Positions 60,237 through 64,000 of a DNA stretch of 64,000 nt are shown piece after piece; the first letter of the stretch is position 1; each line of letters starts with the position of its first letter. The DNA is from Pseudomonas fluorescens. GTDB taxonomy: Bacteria; Pseudomonadota; Gammaproteobacteria; Pseudomonadales; Pseudomonadaceae. Below the pieces are notes generated by a model. It was not told the DNA's origin. It did no database searches and worked only from the letters and a program-made list of their open reading frames with translations. Both the position numbers and the translations under genes were made by a program. The stretch covers positions 2,007,826-2,071,825 of the forward strand of contig NZ_OZ024668.1 in the NCBI RefSeq assembly GCF_902497775.2, read 5' to 3'.

Positions 60237-61799
60237 TCAGTGCTTGCTGGCGCCTGCTGCGCCGATCCCGGTCATGGAACGAATGAACTGCGCAAGATAA
60301 CGGCTCCGCTCCTCGGCGGCCCGTGTCGAGGTATCGGTGACCGAGAACAGCCAGGCGCCGAAGAAGGCCAGGCTCATGGAGAACAACGCCGGGTTGCTGT
60401 ACGGGAACAGCGCCTGCTGGTGATGCAGGACGTTGACCCACACCGCCGGGCTGAGCACCAGCAGGACGATCGCCGAGATCAGCCCGCTCATGCTGCCAAC
60501 CACCGCTCCGCGGGTGGTCAGGCCTTTCCAGAACATCGACAGGAACAGCACCGGGAAGTTGACCGAGGCGGCGATGGCCAGCACCAGGCCGGAGAGGAAG
60601 GCGATGTTCTGCGACTCGAACATCAGCCCGAGAATGATCGCCAGCACGCCAATGCCCAAGGTAGCCAGGCGTGAGACACGCATCTCTTGCTTCTCGGTGG
60701 CCTGGCCCTTGCGGATCACGCAGGCATACAGGTCATGGGACACCGCCGAGGCGCCAGACAGCGCCAGGCCGGCGACCACGGCCAGGATCGTGGCGAAGGC
60801 CACCGCCGAAATGAAACCGAGGAACAGGTTGCCACCTACCGCCTGGGCCAGGTGCACCGCGATCATGTTACCGCCGCCGATGATTGCGCCGCTGGCATCG
60901 CGGTAGGCGGGCTCGGTACCGACCATGACGATGGCGCCAAAGCCGACCACGATCAGCAACAGGTAGAAGTAGCCAATGAAACCGGTGGCATAGAACACGC
61001 TCTTGCGCGCTTCCTTGGCGTCACTGACGGTAAAGAAACGCATGAGGATATGTGGCAGCCCCGCTGTGCCAAACATCATCCCAAGACCCAGGGAAATGGC
61101 ATCTATCGGGTTGGACAGCAAGCCACCGGGGGCCATGATCGCCGTGCCTTTGGCGTGCACTGCCGCCGCACCAGCGAACATCGCCTCGGTGCTGAAGCCA
61201 AAGTGCTTGAGCACCATGAAGGCCATGAAGCTGGTGCCCGAGAGCAGCAACACGGCCTTGATGATCTGTACCCAGGTGGTCGCCAGCATGCCGCCGAAGG
61301 TCACGTAGAAAACCATCAGCACCCCGACCAGCAGCACCGCATTGAAGTAGCTGATACCGAACAGCAGTTCGATCAGTTTGCCGGCACCGACCATCTGCGC
61401 CACCAGGTACATCAGCGCCACGGTCAGGGTGCCGAAGGCCGAGGTCAGGCGCACCGGGGTCTGTGCCAGGCGGTAGGAGACCACGTCGGCAAAGGTGTAT
61501 TTACCCAGGTTGCGCAGGCGCTCGGCAATCAGGAACAGGATGATCGGCCAGCCGGCCAGTACCCCCAGGGCATACAGCAGGCCATCGTAGCCGTTGAGGA
61601 ACATCATCGCCGAGATGCCGAGAAAGGAGGCCGCGCTGATCATGTCGCCGGCAATGGCCAGGCCATTCTGAAAGCCGGTCAAGCCACCACCGGCGGTATA
61701 GAAGTCGCTCGCCGAGCGGGTACGCAGCGCCGCCCAGCGGGTAATGCCCAGGGTGAACAGGACAAACAGCAGGAACATCGCGATCGCGGTCCAGTTCAT
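60237..61799 (-). CDS. paaL: Phenylacetate permease PaaL (solute:sodium symporter, ActP-like)
   Basis: The start at ATG 61799 overlaps the DUF485 stop (ATGA); 520 residues. Many hydrophobic helices and the SSS signatures [60 protein letters not shown] and [20 protein letters not shown]. The family co-transports acetate or other monocarboxylates with sodium. Its position in the paa block and next to the porin gene supports phenylacetate uptake. Confidence 0.92.
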   Translation of the reverse strand: MNWTAIAMFLLFVLFTLGITRWAALRTRSASDFYTAGGGLTGFQNGLAIAGDMISAASFLGISAMMFLNGYDGLLYALGVLAGWPIILFLIAERLRNLGKYTFADVVSYRLAQTPVRLTSAFGTLTVALMYLVAQMVGAGKLIELLFGISYFNAVLLVGVLMVFYVTFGGMLATTWVQIIKAVLLLSGTSFMAFMVLKHFGFSTEAMFAGAAAVHAKGTAIMAPGGLLSNPIDAISLGLGMMFGTAGLPHILMRFFTVSDAKEARKSVFYATGFIGYFYLLLIVVGFGAIVMVGTEPAYRDASGAIIGGGNMIAVHLAQAVGGNLFLGFISAVAFATILAVVAGLALSGASAVSHDLYACVIRKGQATEKQEMRVSRLATLGIGVLAIILGLMFESQNIAFLSGLVLAIAASVNFPVLFLSMFWKGLTTRGAVVGSMSGLISAIVLLVLSPAVWVNVLHHQQALFPYSNPALFSMSLAFFGAWLFSVTDTSTRAAEERSRYLAQFIRSMTGIGAAGASKH

Positions 61800-62104
61800 T
61801 GTGCACACTCCCGCTTGACCTTGTCGTTCAAGGGGTCGAGCACATTGTTGGCGCGGTGCACGTAGATCCCGGTCAGGGCAAACGAGGCCAGCACGATCAG
61901 TACCCCGACCAGCATGCCGACCGTGGTCACCCCACCGCTCAATGACTGGCCCAGGGTCTCGGGGGAGAAGGCCACCAGCAAAACGAAACCATAATAGATA
62001 ACCAGCATGGCCAGGGTCAGGACGCCATTGAGGCGGCGCTTGCGTCTGACCAACTGCTGGAAGTCGGGGTGTCGGGTGATGCTTTCGATGTCGTTGGGGG
62101 TCAT
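61796..62104 (-). CDS. DUF485 membrane protein (YjcH-like partner of PaaL)
   Basis: 102 residues with two membrane segments ([20 protein letters not shown] and [20 protein letters not shown]) and the DUF485 opening [16 protein letters not shown]. In E. coli the similar yjcH gene precedes the acetate permease actP; here the overlap with paaL (ATGA) repeats that arrangement. Probably assists the symporter; its exact role is not known. Confidence 0.9.
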   Translation of the reverse strand: MTPNDIESITRHPDFQQLVRRKRRLNGVLTLAMLVIYYGFVLLVAFSPETLGQSLSGGVTTVGMLVGVLIVLASFALTGIYVHRANNVLDPLNDKVKRECAQ

Positions 62105-62182
62105 GAGCGTTCTCTTTTTATTGTTGGTTGTTGTCAGGACACGCGGGGTACAGCGGCTAGCGTCGTTTGCGGCTCCTTGGCC

Positions 62183-63259
62183 TTACAGTTGGTCAAAGTC
62201 CAGCACCACCTTGGCGCTGAGCGGATAGCTCTGGCACGACAGTACATAGCCGGCGGCCACTTCGTAGTCTTCTAGGGCGTGGTTGCTGTCCATTTCCACT
62301 TCGCCTTCGATGACCTTGCACTTGCAGGTCGAGCACACTCCGGCCTTGCACGAGTAGGGCAGCTCGGCGCCGATGGCATTGCCGGCGTCCAGCACGCTCA
62401 GGGTGTTGCGCGGCAGGTCGAAGGCCAGCGCACGGCCGTCGCTGATCACGGTGATCTGGCTGCTCTGCGGGTTCTCGACCCGGGCCGCTTCACGCTGCTG
62501 GCGGCGTTGCTCATTGCCAGCGGCAGCGAACAACTCGAAATGAATGCGTTCAGCTGCCAGGCCATTGGCCTTGAGGCTGTCGCGGACCATTTCGGTCATG
62601 CTCTGCGGCCCGCAGATGAATGCGGCATCCAGGCGTGGTGCATCCAGCCAGCGGCTGAACAGCAGGTTGCATTTGTCGGCATCGATACGGCCGTTGTACA
62701 GGTCGATGTCCTGTTGCTCGCGGCTGAACACGAAGATCAGGTTCAGACGTTGCAGGTAACGGTTCTTCAGGTCTTCGAGCTGCTCGCGAAACAGTGCCGA
62801 GGTGCTGGCACGGTTGCCGTAGAGCAGGGTGAAGCGGCTGTGCGGTTCGTGCTCCAGGGTGGTCTTGATGATCGACAGGATCGGCGTGATGCCGCTGCCG
62901 GCCGCCACGGCCAGGTAGTTGCCCTGGCGCGTGGGATCGAGCTGGACATTGAAGGTGCCGGCCGGGGGCATGACCTCGAGGACGTCGCCCGCCGCCAGCA
63001 CCTCGTTGGCAAAAGCCGAGAAGCGCCCACCGGCGACGCGTTTGACCGCCACCCGCAACTCACCATCGTTGACCCCGGTGCAGATGGAATAGGAGCGGCG
63101 TACTTCTTCGTTGTCCAGGTGGGTGCGCATGACCAGGTACTGGCCCTGGACAAAGTGAAACTGTTCGCGCAGGTCATCCGGGACGTCGAACAGGATCGAC
63201 ACCGCATCGCGGGTTTCATTGCGCACTTGCTTGACGGTAAGGCTATGGAACTGGCTCAT
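62183..63259 (-). CDS. paaE: Phenylacetyl-CoA epoxidase reductase subunit PaaE
   Basis: 358 residues. Flavin domain (RRSYSICTGVNDGELRVAVK), NAD domain (VAAGSGITPILSIIKTTLEH, FICGPQSMTEMVRDSL) and a C-terminal 2Fe-2S ferredoxin domain with CKAGVCSTCKCKV and the fourth cysteine in LSCQSYPL. It passes electrons from NADPH to the PaaA di-iron epoxidase. It follows paaD by 32 bases. Confidence 0.95.
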   Translation of the reverse strand: MSQFHSLTVKQVRNETRDAVSILFDVPDDLREQFHFVQGQYLVMRTHLDNEEVRRSYSICTGVNDGELRVAVKRVAGGRFSAFANEVLAAGDVLEVMPPAGTFNVQLDPTRQGNYLAVAAGSGITPILSIIKTTLEHEPHSRFTLLYGNRASTSALFREQLEDLKNRYLQRLNLIFVFSREQQDIDLYNGRIDADKCNLLFSRWLDAPRLDAAFICGPQSMTEMVRDSLKANGLAAERIHFELFAAAGNEQRRQQREAARVENPQSSQITVISDGRALAFDLPRNTLSVLDAGNAIGAELPYSCKAGVCSTCKCKVIEGEVEMDSNHALEDYEVAAGYVLSCQSYPLSAKVVLDFDQL

Positions 63260-63291
63260 GGTGGTTCTCCATCAGGCGCAGCGAGGTGCGC

Positions 63292-63825
63292 TCAGATGCA
63301 TTTGAAATAGTCGAAAGGTTCACGGCAGTCGCAGCAGCGATACAGCGCCTTGCAGGCGGTGGAGCCGAACTGGCTGAGCAATTCGGTGTGGCTGCTGCCG
63401 CATTGCGGGCAACTGATCAGCGGGCTGTCACCGAGCAGGCTGCGTTTACTGGCGCTGCCCTGGGGTGCGGCGATGCCGTAGGCCTGCAGGCGTTGCCGGC
63501 CGGCTGCGGTAATCCAGTCGGTGGTCCAGGCCGGGCTCAACTGGCGCTTGAGCCGTGGCGCGACAAAGCCTGCATCCTCCAGGGCCTGGGTGATGTCCTG
63601 CTCGATCACCTCGGTGGCCGGGCAGCCGGAGTAGGTCGGGGTGACCACCACCTGCAGGTGGCCGGCCTCCCAGCTCAGGTCGCGGACAATCCCCAGGTCG
63701 ACCACGCTGACCACCGGGACTTCCGGGTCCATGACCTCGGCCAGCACCGCCCAACCCTGGCGCAGGTCGTCGCCACGCGGCGCGCGGGCGCCGCGGTCGC
63801 TGGCAATCAGTTCACCAGGTTGCAT
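63292..63825 (-). CDS. paaD: Phenylacetyl-CoA epoxidase assembly subunit PaaD
   Basis: 177 residues. MIP18/DUF59 domain (VMDPEVPVVSVVDLGIVRDL, VTPTYSGCPATEVIEQDITQ) and a C-terminal zinc-ribbon-like part with CPQCGSSHTELLSQFGST and CCDCREPFDYFKC. PaaD is thought to help assemble the iron-sulfur centre of PaaE or the epoxidase. Its start overlaps the paaC stop by 14 bases. Confidence 0.95.
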   Translation of the reverse strand: MQPGELIASDRGARAPRGDDLRQGWAVLAEVMDPEVPVVSVVDLGIVRDLSWEAGHLQVVVTPTYSGCPATEVIEQDITQALEDAGFVAPRLKRQLSPAWTTDWITAAGRQRLQAYGIAAPQGSASKRSLLGDSPLISCPQCGSSHTELLSQFGSTACKALYRCCDCREPFDYFKCI

Positions 63826-64000
63826 CGGGGTAGGCTCGTGGCAGGAACTGCATTTCAGCCAGCAACAGGCCCAGGTGTTCGCTGTGCAGGCCGCGGCGGC
63901 TGTCGAGGTAGAAGTGGCTGGCGGGTGCCGGCAAGGGCAGGGTGGCGCGCTCGAAAGTCGCGGCGACCTGACCCAGCCAGGCGCTGGCGATGGCCTGCGG
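63812..64000 (-). CDS. paaC: Phenylacetyl-CoA epoxidase subunit PaaC, C-terminal part
   Basis: The frame is open from the window end at 64000 to TGA at 63812, giving the last 62 residues; the start lies outside. DSRRGLHSEHLGLLLAEMQF and LPRAYPDATW are the characteristic PaaC ending. PaaC is the structural partner of the di-iron subunit PaaA. The upstream paaA and paaB genes would lie beyond the window. Confidence 0.93.
   Translation of the reverse strand, partial: PQAIASAWLGQVAATFERATLPLPAPASHFYLDSRRGLHSEHLGLLLAEMQFLPRAYPDATW

Noticed and set aside
1..64000. tRNA/rRNA genes, CRISPR arrays, insertion sequences, integrases
   Set aside because: None recognised on either strand; the only repeats are REP-like units, terminators and regulatory palindromes.

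Overview
The window is chromosomal DNA of a Pseudomonas, most likely of the P. putida/entomophila group. The genes that point there are a phenylacetate catabolon in Pseudomonas order with a PaaL permease and an OprD-type porin, a divergent mexT/mexS pair, an orphan cbb3 oxidase ccoN/ccoQ pair, a FAN1 nuclease, HAE1-type RND efflux genes and Pseudomonas REP-like palindromes. Most of it is high-GC and densely packed. Two stretches look different by eye (more A/T, different codon choice): the control regions and genes of about 6.9-19 kb, and above all 45-49.5 kb. No tRNA, rRNA, CRISPR array, transposase or integrase was seen.

Layout. 1-1.7 kb: the 3'-truncated end of an aadA-like nucleotidyltransferase, a 50-residue small ORF and a lipoprotein. 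1.8-6.6 kb: a PAS-LuxR regulator divergent from a thiolase / acyl-CoA synthetase / MHS-transporter operon, with an inverted repeat between them. 7.1-19.1 kb: an accessory nitrogen-scavenging cluster. It has a polar amino-acid type ABC importer, a MarR regulator, a Rieske oxygenase with its reductase, a cyclic amidohydrolase, an AllG(DUF1116)-HpxZ fusion, an HpxY-type amidase and an HpxW-type (oxamate amidohydrolase) Ntn-hydrolase. Its three transcription units each start at a sigma-54 type -24/-12 element that coincides with a palindrome, and each has a second copy of the palindrome upstream. 19.1-22.8 kb: an MFS exporter, mexT and mexS. 23.2-26.1 kb: an unrecognised protein coupled to a MocR-like regulator that appears to lack its PLP lysine. 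26.1-36.3 kb: a ChaN-like lipoprotein, a FAN1 nuclease coupled to a nuclease-XPD/DinG helicase fusion, pgm, a pirin and a UvrD-like helicase. 36.4-38.1 kb: orphan ccoN/ccoQ. 38.5-44.9 kb: a six-gene biosynthetic-looking operon (PLP decarboxylase-ACP fusion, AMP ligase, hydrolase, rpe paralog, hemE paralog, OhrR-like regulator) behind a promoter with a 20-bp palindrome. 45-49.5 kb: a low-GC lipid operon (alpha/beta hydrolase, thioesterase, front-end desaturase, membrane-anchored lipoxygenase-like protein). 49.7-56.8 kb: mobA, an RND pump pair, and a divergent RstAB-like two-component system. 56.9-64 kb: paaC(partial)-paaD-paaE-DUF485-paaL-paaM-paaZ.

Best candidates for undescribed biology: (1) the oxalurate/oxamate-themed Rieske cluster with its AllG-HpxZ fusion and repeated control element; (2) the lipoxygenase-like/desaturase/thioesterase/hydrolase operon; (3) the carrier-bound decarboxylase operon with rpe and hemE paralogs and a MarR/OhrR palindrome; (4) the FAN1 plus PD-(D/E)XK-helicase pair. 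Functional assignments rest on motif recognition by eye; no database search was run.
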